Source: Polyangiaceae bacterium
Lineage (GTDB): Bacteria; Myxococcota_A; Polyangia; Polyangiales; Polyangiaceae
Assembly (NCBI GenBank): GCA_025937785.1
Contig: JAICQQ010000008.1
Location: 1-64,000, forward strand
Direction: 5' to 3'
Length of the DNA stretch: 64,000 nucleotides
The notes under the pieces are model-generated. The model worked only from the letters and a program-made list of their open reading frames with translations, was not told the DNA's origin and made no database searches. Below are positions 47,776 through 57,700 of the stretch, one piece after another. Made by a program: the position numbers and the translations under genes. Position 1 is the first letter of the stretch. Every line of letters begins with the position of its first letter.

Positions 47776-50129
47776 GAGGCCTCCGAAATCGAGAAGCGTG
47801 GGATCTTCCAGACGCGGAGCGGGCTGCCCGCGAAACGAAAACGTGCCGGACGCGGCGCGTGGCGCACGACGCCGTTCGGCGTGCGCAGCGTCACCTGCCT
47901 GAAGGCGGCGTACAGCACGAGCCTCACGCGGAATGGGCCCACACCCAGTGGGCCCACCGCGAAGTCGACGCCGAGCTCGCTGCCGCGAACCCGCGCCTGA
48001 GCGTACAAACGACTGGTCACGCCTGCACGATAGGCGAACGAAGCGCCGTCGTCACTTTCGTACTCGAGGCTCGCCTGGCCGTGGCCCCGCGCGCGCAAAA
48101 AGACGTGGAGCTCGAGCTCGTTCATGGGGCTTTCGGTGTGCCGCCCGACGCGGGCCAGCATCGGAACGATCTGGCCCTCGCGCACGTAGAGCGGGGTGCC
48201 GTGCACCGAATCGCGCGCGGTCACGCTGCCACCGCCCTCGCGCCAGCGACCGGTGTGCGCTTCGTACCAGGCGCCCCGAGGCAGGCGCACCTTGCGAGAC
48301 TTCGCCTTCCGCGACAACAGCGGAGCTTGCATCAGCGCAGGCCCCACCAAAAACTGGTCATCGACCGTGAACAGCGCTGGATCGTCCTGAAAGTCGTAGA
48401 ACAGAGGCCGCAAGATGGCAGCCCCGGTCCGTTCCTGACGCTGGAACAGCGAGTAGAGGTAGGGCAGCAGCCGATAGCGCAGCGCGATGAAGTGACGCGC
48501 CACGCGGCGCGCGCGCGCTGAGAACGCCCAGGGCTCCTGCCTTTGGGTGCCCGCGCAGGAATGGTTCCTGAGGAATGGGAACAAGAAGCCCGCCTTGTAC
48601 CAGCGCGCGAGCAGGTCGGAGTCGGCGTCGTCTCCGAACCCGGGCACGTCGGGGCCGTTGAAGGGCACCCCGGATAGCGCCAGGTTCAGCGTGGTGGGGA
48701 TCGATTGCTTCAGATGGAGCTCGTTCGAGTAGTTGTCGCCCGTCCACACCGCCGCGAAGCGGCTGATGGAAGCTGCACAAGCGCGGGTCACGAGCAGCGG
48801 CCGCGAGTCGGGCGCGAACTCGAGCATACCGGCGTGGCTGGCCTGTGCCATGCCGAGCGCATAGTGATTGTGGTAACTCGCGTGACTCTGGCGCCCGCCG
48901 TCGAACAACATGGCGCTCGTGTCGACACCACCGGTGGCAGGCTCGTTCATGTCGAGCCAGAACCCACTGAAGCCGTATGCAGCGAACCGCGCCACGTGCC
49001 CAGCCCACCAAGCACGCGCCGTTGCCTTGGCGAAATCGGGGAACACGGTCTCGCCAGGCCACACCAAGCCCACGAACGGTCGTCCCTCGGGCGTCACGCA
49101 GAAGTGCCCGCCGGAAATGCCCTCGTCGTGGACGGAGAAGCCCGCCTCGCGCTTGACGCCCGGATCGAGGATCGCGACGACGCGACGGCCCCGGCGCTTC
49201 AGCGCGGAGAAGCACTCGGCCGGGCGCGGCAGATGCGCCGGATCGAGCGTGAAGACGCGGTAACCCCGCATGTAGTCGATGTCGAGCCACAGCCCATCGC
49301 AGGGAATACGATGCCGATTGAAGGCTCGATCCAGCGCTCGGAGATCGGCGGCGCCACGATAGCCCCATCGGCATTGGTGATGGCCGAGTGCCCAAAGCGG
49401 CGGCCGAGGCGTGGTGCCCACCAAGCGCTGGAGCCTTTCGGTCAACTCGGCGAGGCTCGCGCCCGCCAGCACGTACACGCTCGGGGCACCGTCGAACGCT
49501 CCGACGTCGAGCCACCCCGGGCCGCTGCGCGCGCTCGAAGTGCCCGCTTTCGAGCCGGGGATCTGCATGAACACGGGGCAAGCGCTATCCACGAGAATGC
49601 CGACGAAGTACCCACGCCTCTCGATGATCAGGTACGGGATGCTGCCGTAGAGCGGGTCACAGTCGCCACGGCGAACTTGTGCGCGATCGAACGCGCCCCA
49701 GACGTCGGTGTTGTAAAATACAGTCTTCGTCCCGGACTTTTCCAGCGGGCCCCATTTCTCGCCGAGGCCGAAATAGTGCTCATCGCCGTGCATGCGAAAG
49801 CGGAGCACCCACGCGGACCCGGAAACACCGAAGCACTGCCCTCGGACGCTTTCGAGCAGGCGCGCGCCACGCGGCCCCGCCACCAGCTCCAAACTGGCGC
49901 CAGGGGCCCATCGCAGGCGGGCGCTGCCTGACGGCTTCGAGCCTGGCGTCAACTTCGCCGAGGCTTGCGTCTCTTTCCACCCATCACAGAGGATTGCAAG
50001 GTGGAAGGTATCGTCGCTGAAGCGCCGCACCGCGGTACGGTAGTGTCGCCCGTGCACGCGAGCCACGTTCCGGCGCCACGCGCTCACGTAGGCGAAGTTC
50101 GCCGCGTGCGGAATGTTCAGCTTGGCCAT
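47772..50129 (-). CDS. Glycoside hydrolase family 31 alpha-glucosidase
   Basis: A 785-residue enzyme from ATG 50129; the track adds 14 unrelated residues. The N-terminal beta-sandwich (HYFGLGEKWGPLEKSG) is followed by the GH31 barrel with DGLWLDIDYMRGYRVFTLD, nucleophile Asp in GFWLDMNEPA and acid/base Asp in VWTGDNYSNE, then IPTTLNLALSGVPFNGPDVPGF. C-terminal beta-sandwich domains contain VGPALMQAPLL and TPLYVREGQIVPM. No signal peptide, so it is probably cytoplasmic and acts on alpha-glucosides. Coupled to the Dabb gene. The role fits with the glycogen phosphorylase elsewhere in the window but is unlinked to it. Confidence 0.93.
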   Translation of the reverse strand: MAKLNIPHAANFAYVSAWRRNVARVHGRHYRTAVRRFSDDTFHLAILCDGWKETQASAKLTPGSKPSGSARLRWAPGASLELVAGPRGARLLESVRGQCFGVSGSAWVLRFRMHGDEHYFGLGEKWGPLEKSGTKTVFYNTDVWGAFDRAQVRRGDCDPLYGSIPYLIIERRGYFVGILVDSACPVFMQIPGSKAGTSSARSGPGWLDVGAFDGAPSVYVLAGASLAELTERLQRLVGTTPRPPLWALGHHQCRWGYRGAADLRALDRAFNRHRIPCDGLWLDIDYMRGYRVFTLDPAHLPRPAECFSALKRRGRRVVAILDPGVKREAGFSVHDEGISGGHFCVTPEGRPFVGLVWPGETVFPDFAKATARAWWAGHVARFAAYGFSGFWLDMNEPATGGVDTSAMLFDGGRQSHASYHNHYALGMAQASHAGMLEFAPDSRPLLVTRACAASISRFAAVWTGDNYSNELHLKQSIPTTLNLALSGVPFNGPDVPGFGDDADSDLLARWYKAGFLFPFLRNHSCAGTQRQEPWAFSARARRVARHFIALRYRLLPYLYSLFQRQERTGAAILRPLFYDFQDDPALFTVDDQFLVGPALMQAPLLSRKAKSRKVRLPRGAWYEAHTGRWREGGGSVTARDSVHGTPLYVREGQIVPMLARVGRHTESPMNELELHVFLRARGHGQASLEYESDDGASFAYRAGVTSRLYAQARVRGSELGVDFAVGPLGVGPFRVRLVLYAAFRQVTLRTPNGVVRHAPRPARFRFAGSPLRVWKIPRFSISEAS

Positions 50130-50356
50130 GCCTGCGAGCTTAGACGCGTCGCGGCGCGAACTGTGCGGCAACTCGCCTCGTGGGGCAGTTGCAAATGCCG
50201 CGTGGCACGCACCAGACGTCGAACTCCACTGTCAGCCGACTTCGGCATTGCTCGAAATCGCCCGTGCATTGTCCGGAAGTGCCCGCGCGATTGAGCTTCC
50301 CTCGGGTTTGGTTCGGCCTGTATGCTGGAGCTCCCTCGTCCTTTTGGAGGATACCT

Positions 50357-51262
50357 ATGCTTACCAGGAACTCTGCTCGACCGTTCTCGTCGTTTGGCCC
50401 GCTGTTGCACGTCGGTATGGCGTTCGGCTTGGCCGTCGCCTGTAGTGACGATGGCGGCGGTGGCGACGACGATGACGACAGCCCTGGAACGAACACCACG
50501 ATGACGGCGATCACCGCCACTCCAACCGTGACCAGCGCGACCATCGGCTCCGTCACTGCAGCCACGAACCAAGCGGCCACCTCGTCTACGGGCAGCGGCG
50601 GCTCGACGACGGGGTCCGCAGGTGCCGGCGGTGGCGGTGGCGCAGCCGGCGCGTGCGAGCCAGATCCCGCGTCCGGGCTTCCCTTGGGGAGCGCGGGCGC
50701 AGCCGGCGGTGCGGGTGCCCCCGGCGTGAGCTACGACGACGGCTTCCATTTCACCGATCCGGACTCGGTGGCTGCGTGGCGCATCAAGCCGGTGGCAGAC
50801 TGCCCCGAGTGCATCCCCGACGCGACGCTCGAGGCAGGCTGCGGCACGTTGCTCATGACCGCGAACTGGCCAGAAGCGGCCAACGCCGGCACACTCAAGT
50901 CGACGGCCGAGCTCAACGCGACGGGCGACGAGCGCTGGGATCTGACGGGGCGCACCGTGACGGTTCGGCTGCGCTGGACCGAGGGGGCCGACGTCGACAA
51001 CAACGGCTTCGACATCTACTTGGAGCTACTCGACGACGACTACAGCTTCTTCGGCCCAACACTGGGTGAGACATTCGTCAGCGGGCCAGACTACCTGGAG
51101 TTCACCGCGACGGTACCCAGCGCGCCCGAAGGCGACTTCGACCCGGCAACCGTGCGACAAATCAACGTCCGCTTCGACACCAAGTTCTGGACCGACGCAG
51201 AGGACCCGCCCAGCTTCAGCTACGACACTACGATCTTCGAGATCGATGCCGTCGTCTGGTGA
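50357..51262 (+). CDS. Lipoprotein with Asp-, Thr- and Gly-rich linker and a beta-sandwich-like domain
   Basis: A 301-residue lipoprotein (AFGLAVAC followed by SDDGGGGDDDDD) starting at ATG 50357, with GGAGG 6 bp upstream. A low-complexity Thr/Ser/Gly linker runs to about residue 125. The remaining part is beta-rich, starting at YDDGFHFTDPDSVAAWRIK, with paired cysteines (DCPECIPDATLEAGCG) and DNNGFDIYLELLDDDYSFFG. Strand pattern and repeated acidic turns suggest a jelly-roll carbohydrate-binding-like domain, but no family was recognised. The region 50130-50356 before it (227 bp, divergent from GH31) holds no visible gene or operator. Confidence 0.75.
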   Translation: MLTRNSARPFSSFGPLLHVGMAFGLAVACSDDGGGGDDDDDSPGTNTTMTAITATPTVTSATIGSVTAATNQAATSSTGSGGSTTGSAGAGGGGGAAGACEPDPASGLPLGSAGAAGGAGAPGVSYDDGFHFTDPDSVAAWRIKPVADCPECIPDATLEAGCGTLLMTANWPEAANAGTLKSTAELNATGDERWDLTGRTVTVRLRWTEGADVDNNGFDIYLELLDDDYSFFGPTLGETFVSGPDYLEFTATVPSAPEGDFDPATVRQINVRFDTKFWTDAEDPPSFSYDTTIFEIDAVVW

Positions 51263-51309
51263 ACGGGTAGCCCACAAGATTTTCGGCCGATTTTCAACCG
51301 GTTGTCCAC

Positions 51310-51334
51310 AGCTCGGACATTGAGCGTCCGAGCT
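51310..51334. terminator. 9 bp perfect hairpin between the lipoprotein gene and recC
   Basis: AGCTCGGAC-ATTGAGC-GTCCGAGCT is a perfect 9 bp stem with a 7 nt loop, 48 bp after the lipoprotein stop and 56 bp before recC. There is no T-tract. It could be a 3' end of the lipoprotein transcript or an operator for recCBD. Confidence 0.45.
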
Positions 51335-51389
51335 CGGGCGTTACGGCGCTTGCTCGCCGAGGGAGAGCGGCCTACACCCAAGCCAAACG

Positions 51390-54300
51390 ATGCAGGTCCA
51401 CCGCAGCCATCGGATGGAGCGGCTGGTCGACGTGCTGGCAGAGGTCGTGCGCGCACCAGTGGGTGACGCGCTCGAGCCAGAGACCATCCTGATTCAAAGC
51501 AAAGGCATGGAGCGCTGGTTGTCCAATCAACTGGCGCTGCGGCATGGCGTGTTCGCCAACGCGCGCTTCCCGTTCCCACGCGGCTTCATCGACGAGGTCT
51601 TCGATGCCGTAGTCCCGGATCTCGAGCCCGCGGCGGGCTCGGCCACCTACAGCCGCGAGGTGCTGACGTTCGCCATCCTCACGCTGTTGCCCGGGCTGTT
51701 GGCAGACCCGGCATTCGCACCGCTCCACGGCTATCTCGAGGACGACGCCGAGGCCGTCAAGCGAGTCGAACTCGCCGAACGCATTGCCCACGTCTTCGAC
51801 CAGTACCTGGTGTACCGCCCGCGCTTGCTGCTCAAGTGGGAGAAAGGTCAGGGCGCGGACTGGCAAGCCAAGTTGTGGCGAGCACTTCGCAAACACCTGG
51901 GCGGCCAGCACTTCGCCAGCCGCGCGCAACGCTTCTTCCAAGAATGGTCACCGCTGCTCGTGGCGCCGGGTGTGCTCCCCCGGCGCGTGAGCATCGTGGG
52001 CGTGAGCGCGCTGCCACCGATTTACCTCAAGATCCTCGATCGCATTTCCGAGCGCTGCGACATCCAGCTGTTCCTGCTCAGTCCCTCGCCCGAGTACTTC
52101 GCGCAACTGCGCAGTCTGCGCGAGGTGGGGCGCGGACGCAAAGGCCCCGCCGAACTCGCCTTCGACGATCCTGCCTTCGACGATTTTCAGGGTAATCCGC
52201 TGCTCGCATCGTTCGGGCGCACGGGTCGCGAGTTCCAGTTCACCCTGGAACGCGACACACTCTACCGCGAAACCGAGCGAGACCTGTTCGCCAGCGAGCC
52301 CGGCGCGACCCTGCTCGAGGTGTTGCAGCAAGACATCGTGGCGCTCCACGACCGCAGCGGGCCCGATGCCGTCAAACACGAGCTCGCCGCCGGCGACCGC
52401 TCGTTGCAGGTGGTGAGCTGCCACAGCCCCATGCGCGAAGTAGAGGTCTTGCGCGATCAGCTGCTCGGCATGCTCGACGACGACCCCACGCTGGAGCCCG
52501 GCGACATCCTGGTGATGAGCCCCAATATCGAGGCTTACGCGCCGTTGATCGATGCCGTCTTCGGAGTCGACCCGCGCGATCCGTTGCAAATCCCGTATCG
52601 CATCACCGACAAGAGCGAACGCGCCAGCAATCTCTACGCCAAAGCCCTGCTCCAGCTGCTGGCGGTGGTGTCCGGACGGGTCACCGCCAGCGAGGTGCTC
52701 GACCTGTTGCAGCAGGGTCCCGTGCAGCGGCAGCTCGGCATCGATGCTTCCGAGGTCCCTGATCTCGGGCTCTTGATTCATCAGGCGGGGATCCGCTGGG
52801 GCATCGACGCCACGCATCGCGAGCGCTTCGCTCAGCCAGCGCGAGCCAAGAACACCTGGCGCTTCGGACTCGAACGACTGCTGCTCGGCGTTGCGCTGCC
52901 GGCCGACGGTGACACGCTGTTCGCAGGCGCGGCCCCCGCCGAAGACGTCGAGGGCGACAGCGCGGCGCTGGTCGGCAAGTTGGCCGCGCTGCTCGAGACA
53001 CTGACCTGGGCGTGTGCAGAGGTCGTGCGCCAGCGGAGCGTAGCGGATTGGGTCGGCTTCGTGCGCGAGCTTTGCCGCCGCGCGCTCGCCATCGAGGACC
53101 GCGAGGCTTGGCAAGAGCGCGCAGTGTTCGAGCTGACGCAAGCGCTGGCCGAGAGCGCTGCGCGAGCGGGCTTCCACGAAGCCATCTCGCTCGCTCCCAT
53201 CGTCGATCGGCTCACCGCACACTTCGAAACCGAACGCGTGAGCCACCAGTTCTTGGCGGGAGGCATCACCTTCTGCGCCCTGCTCCCGATGCGATCGATT
53301 CCCTTTCGCGTCATCGCACTTCTGGGCATGAACGACGGCGAGTTCCCGCGCACGCAAACGGCGCTCAGCTTCGATCTCATGGCCGAAGACCCGGAACCTG
53401 GAGATCGCTCGCTCAAGGACGAAGATCGCTATCTCTTTCTCGAAGCGATTCTGTCGGCGCGGCAGTGCTTGCTCGTCAGCTACGTCGGGCGGGGCGTGCA
53501 AGACAACGCCGAGCTGCCGCCGTCACCCGTCGTTTCCGAACTGGTCGACTACGCCACCGCCGCATTTCTACGGAACGGCACGCGTGTGAACCTGGTGACG
53601 GAGCACCCGCTGCAGCCGTTCAATCCGCACTACTTCAGGCCTGATTCCGCGCCGTTGTTCAGCTTCTCGAGCGCCGACGCCCGAGGGGCGGAAGCTCTGA
53701 GCCGCTACCGGAGCGCCCCAGAACCGTTCCTGCAGGCGCCCCTGAACCCCATCGAGCAGCGCGCGAGCGTCGATCTCGAAGAACTGATCCGCTTCTACCA
53801 GAACCCCGCCCGGGGCTTTCTACAGAACCGACTGGGCGTATTCTTGGAGGGTGATCCGCGCCTGGTCGAAGATCGGGAACCGATCGAGCTCGACCCCCTC
53901 GAACAGCACGAGCTCGGGATGCTGCTGCTCGACCGCGCCTTGAAGGAGCCTGACGACACGTCGCTGCAGGCGTTCGTGGAGGCGACCGGGGTACTGCCGG
54001 ACGGCACGGTCGGGTCGCTTCTGTACCAAGACACCTGGCGCGCGGTACGCCACATCGCCGACCGGGCTCGCCCCTGGCTCGTCGGACCTAGAAAAAAGCC
54101 GCACCCAGTGTCGGTCGATTGCAACGGCACGCGCGTCACCGGGCACCTCAGGCAGCTGTACGCGAGCGCTCAGCTTTACTGGCAATACGCGCGCGTGAAG
54201 CCGAAGAACGAGCTCGCCCTGTGGCTGCGTCACCTGGCGTGGATGGCCGGCATCCGCAGTTCCGGTGTCCCCAGCGCAGGTCACCCCGGCGTCTGCAGCG

Positions 54301-54722
54301 TGCTCGTGGGCAGACGCCTGGAAGAGGCGTTGCCCGGCAGCGCCACCTGCGTCTTCGATCCGCTGCCGAGCGCCGAGGCACGAGCCGAGCTCGCCGAGCT
54401 AGTGGCCCTCTACCACGTCGGACACGAAACGCCGCTCCCGCTGTTTCCCGCTGCTTCGAAGGTGTACGTCGAGCAGCTCCTGAGCGCCAACGGGAACGCC
54501 GATGCCACGAAGGCCTTGACCAAGGCCCGGGACGAGTTCCTGCCCAGCTACGGGGCCGCCTTCTCCGAGGGCAGCGACCCATACGTGGTGCGCGCCTTCC
54601 AGGGCACCGATCCGCTAGCGAGCGCTGCGGGTATGCTCCAAACCCGCGTAGACTTCAGCTCGGCGAGCCTCCGAGTCTTCGAACCGATGTTGAAGAGCCG
54701 CCGCAGCGAGGTGAACGCATGA
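51390..54722 (+). CDS. recC: Exodeoxyribonuclease V gamma subunit
   Basis: A 1110-residue RecC, the Chi-recognition and scaffold subunit of RecBCD that processes double-strand DNA ends. The opening is diagnostic: RMERLVDVLAEVV and ETILIQSKGMERWLSNQLA. Further on, HSPMREVEVLRDQLLGMLDD, DILVMSPNIEAYAPLIDAVF and FCALLPMRSIPFRVIALLGMN are typical. It opens a three-gene operon in the order C-B-D, and its TGA overlaps the recB ATG. Confidence 0.94.
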   Translation: MQVHRSHRMERLVDVLAEVVRAPVGDALEPETILIQSKGMERWLSNQLALRHGVFANARFPFPRGFIDEVFDAVVPDLEPAAGSATYSREVLTFAILTLLPGLLADPAFAPLHGYLEDDAEAVKRVELAERIAHVFDQYLVYRPRLLLKWEKGQGADWQAKLWRALRKHLGGQHFASRAQRFFQEWSPLLVAPGVLPRRVSIVGVSALPPIYLKILDRISERCDIQLFLLSPSPEYFAQLRSLREVGRGRKGPAELAFDDPAFDDFQGNPLLASFGRTGREFQFTLERDTLYRETERDLFASEPGATLLEVLQQDIVALHDRSGPDAVKHELAAGDRSLQVVSCHSPMREVEVLRDQLLGMLDDDPTLEPGDILVMSPNIEAYAPLIDAVFGVDPRDPLQIPYRITDKSERASNLYAKALLQLLAVVSGRVTASEVLDLLQQGPVQRQLGIDASEVPDLGLLIHQAGIRWGIDATHRERFAQPARAKNTWRFGLERLLLGVALPADGDTLFAGAAPAEDVEGDSAALVGKLAALLETLTWACAEVVRQRSVADWVGFVRELCRRALAIEDREAWQERAVFELTQALAESAARAGFHEAISLAPIVDRLTAHFETERVSHQFLAGGITFCALLPMRSIPFRVIALLGMNDGEFPRTQTALSFDLMAEDPEPGDRSLKDEDRYLFLEAILSARQCLLVSYVGRGVQDNAELPPSPVVSELVDYATAAFLRNGTRVNLVTEHPLQPFNPHYFRPDSAPLFSFSSADARGAEALSRYRSAPEPFLQAPLNPIEQRASVDLEELIRFYQNPARGFLQNRLGVFLEGDPRLVEDREPIELDPLEQHELGMLLLDRALKEPDDTSLQAFVEATGVLPDGTVGSLLYQDTWRAVRHIADRARPWLVGPRKKPHPVSVDCNGTRVTGHLRQLYASAQLYWQYARVKPKNELALWLRHLAWMAGIRSSGVPSAGHPGVCSVLVGRRLEEALPGSATCVFDPLPSAEARAELAELVALYHVGHETPLPLFPAASKVYVEQLLSANGNADATKALTKARDEFLPSYGAAFSEGSDPYVVRAFQGTDPLASAAGMLQTRVDFSSASLRVFEPMLKSRRSEVNA

Positions 54723-57700
54723 AGCCGCTCGACCCACTCGCGCTGCCGCTGAGCGGCGTTCACCTGATCGAGGCCAGCGCGGGCACGGGCAAGACCTACA
54801 CGATCACGTCCCTGTTCCTGCGGCTGCTCCTGGAACGCCAGCTGACGCTGGACCAGATCGTGGTGGTGACCTTCACGAAAGCGGCGACCGCAGAGCTATC
54901 ACACCGGATCCGCGCGCGCTTGCGCGAGGCTCTCTCTGTGCTCGACGAACAGCACGTGCTCGACGAACAGCACGTGCTCGACGAACAGCACGCGCTCGAC
55001 GAACAGCAGCTCGACGAACAGCGGCTGCTCGACGAACAGCAGGCACCCGACGCTGGCGCCTCCGGCCGGACCCTGGACCCCGCGCTGGTGGAGATCTTGG
55101 CGCGCTGCTCGAACAAGACCGCTGCACGGCGCCAGCTCGTGAGCTCCCTGCAGCAGATGGACCAGGCCAGTATCTTCACGATTCACGGGTTCTGCCAGCG
55201 CATGCTGCTCGAGTACGCCTTCGAAAGCAGGATTTGCTTCGACGTCGACCTGGTGATCGACCAGCGCCCGCTGATTCAACAGATCGTGCAAGATTTCTGG
55301 GCGAAAGAGGTCACGGTCCTCGACGAGGCCCGCGTCCGCTTCTTACAGCGCACGGGTACCGGGCTCAGCGATTTCGTCTCACTCGCCTTCGCCGCGATCC
55401 AATGGCCTGACATGCCGTTGGTGGACGCACCCGCGGAACTCGACACCGGGGCAGCGCTCGAGCGCTACCTGATGACTCGCAGTCAGGCTCAGGCGATCTG
55501 GCACAAGTCGGGGGAAGAAGTGCGCCAGATGCTCTTGGGAACCACGGCGTTGAACCGGCGTTCGTACAAGCCGGAGACGCTCGAACGCTGGTTCGACGAT
55601 CTCGATGAGTTGTTCCGTACCGACGGGCGCAGCATGCACAACTTCACCGACGCGGTGCAGCGCCTCAGCCGCTCGACCCTCGCGGAGTTCACGAATTCGG
55701 GCAGGCCCACGCCGGAGCACAGATTCTTCGAAGCCTGCGAATGGCTGTGTGCGGCGCATGCCCAAGCCTCCGCAGCCTTCGACCACTGGCTCACGCATTT
55801 CAAGGGGCGCCTGGTCGCCTATGCCCGCAGCGAGGCCCGGCGTCGCAAGCTCGAGGGGCGCCTGGTGTCGTTCGACGACCTCCTGCAAAAAATGTCCGAG
55901 GCGCTCGCCGGCCCTCAGGGCGAAGTGCTCGCCAAACGCATCCGCAAGAAGTATCCGGCAGCGCTGATCGACGAGTTCCAGGACACCGACCCGATTCAGT
56001 ATGCGGTGTTTTCCAGGATCTACGGCAAGCAGCAGAGCTCGCTATTTCTGATCGGCGATCCGAAGCAGGCGATCTATGCCTTTCGCGGCGCTGACATTTT
56101 CGCCTATCTGAGGGCCGCCGCCGACGCGGGCGCGAACACCTGGACCCTGGCCACCAACTACCGGTCTGACGTGTCGTTGGTCCGGGCACTCAATGCGCTA
56201 TTTCGGCGACCCTGGCGCCCCTTTCTGCTCGACGGCATCTCGTACGTCGAGGTCGCGCCGCGACCGGGGGCCAGCGACGCCTTGCACCAGCCGGGCGTAC
56301 CGGACTCACAGCGGCGGCTCGAGGTTCTCTTCCTCGAGCGGTCGACGCTGGGTATCGGGCAGCGCGCCATCAGCCGGCGCTTCAGCGAGCAGTCCCTCCC
56401 CGACTGGGTCGCAGCGGACATCGCTCGGTTGCTCGCGAGCGGTGCCACCATCGGCGATGAACCGATTCGACCCAACGACATAGCCATCCTGACGCGGACG
56501 AACCAGCAGGCCCACGAAATGGGGCACGCCCTCCGGCGCTTGAGGATTCCCAGCGCGCTGATCGGCGACACCAGCGTCTTCGACAGCAAAGAGTCGACCG
56601 AAATGCGGCTCTTGCTGCGAGCCATGGCGGACCCCCAGAGCGGCGGCGCGCTGCGAAGCGCGCTCTGCACACCCTCGATGGGCGTCAGCGCCGCCGAGCT
56701 CGCCGAACTCGCGAGCAACGAGGCGGGCTGGGAGCATTGGGTGGACGCGTTCCGCCGCCTGCACGAGCTCTGGGAGACCCGCGGCTTCGTCCACGCGATG
56801 CAGACGCTGATGCGCGAACGCGAGGTGAGCGCACGTGCGCTCGCCCTGCTCGACGGCGAGCGTCGCATGACCAACCTGCGCCATCTTACCGAGCTCTTGC
56901 ACCAGGCCGAATCGGACCAACACCTCGGGGTGAGCGGGCTTTCGTCGTGGTTCGACGAGGTCGTCTTCAACCCTGCCGCACGTGAAGGTTTGGCGCCCGA
57001 CACGCTGCAGATCCGGCTCGAAAGCGACGACCACGCCGTGCGCTTGACGACGATGCACAAGAGCAAGGGCCTCGAGTACCCCATCGTCTACTGCCCTTAC
57101 CTCTGGCGCGACGCCAGCCTCTTCAAGCAAGAAACCAAGCACCTCAAGGTGCACGACGACGATGGCTCGCACCAACTCAGGCTCGATCTGCGCCCGGTCG
57201 AGGCCAAGACGGCAGCGCTGGCCGCAGCCCAGCGTGAGGCGCTCGCCGAACATCTCCGGCTGGCGTACGTGGCGCTCACCCGCGCGAAGCACCGGACCGT
57301 CGTGGTCTGGGGCGCCTTCGGTCACGCCGAGAACTCTCCGCTCGGTTACCTGTTGTATCAAGCCGCGGGTGAGCTGGGGGCGCTGTCGGAAACTCCCGCG
57401 GGCCGCGTCGCCAAGATGACGGACAGCGAGCTCTTGCGTGGCCTCGCAGAGCTGGAGAAGAGCTCCGAGGGCGCCATCTCGGTGCGACCGCTCGAGCCGG
57501 AACCCGCTCCGCCATACCTGAAAGAAGCCGCTGAGGTAGAGCGGTTCGCCGCGCGACCGCTGACCCGAGTCATCGATCGCAGCCAACGAACCACGAGCTT
57601 TTCGCAGCTCACGCAGCACCACGCGCGCGAAACCCTGGTGGCGAGCCTTGGCAAAGACGTCGACGACGTGCTGCCGCAGATCCCCCCGAACTCGGCCGAA

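Noticed and set aside
51302-51310. DnaA-box-like TTGTCCACA before recC
   Set aside because: A single copy with one mismatch and no clustering or AT-rich unwinding region; not an origin.
54119-54718. N-terminal extension of the recB ORF
   Set aside because: It lies inside recC in another frame and is Arg-rich; recB starts at the ATGA overlap at 54719. The same applies to 57859-58560 before recD.
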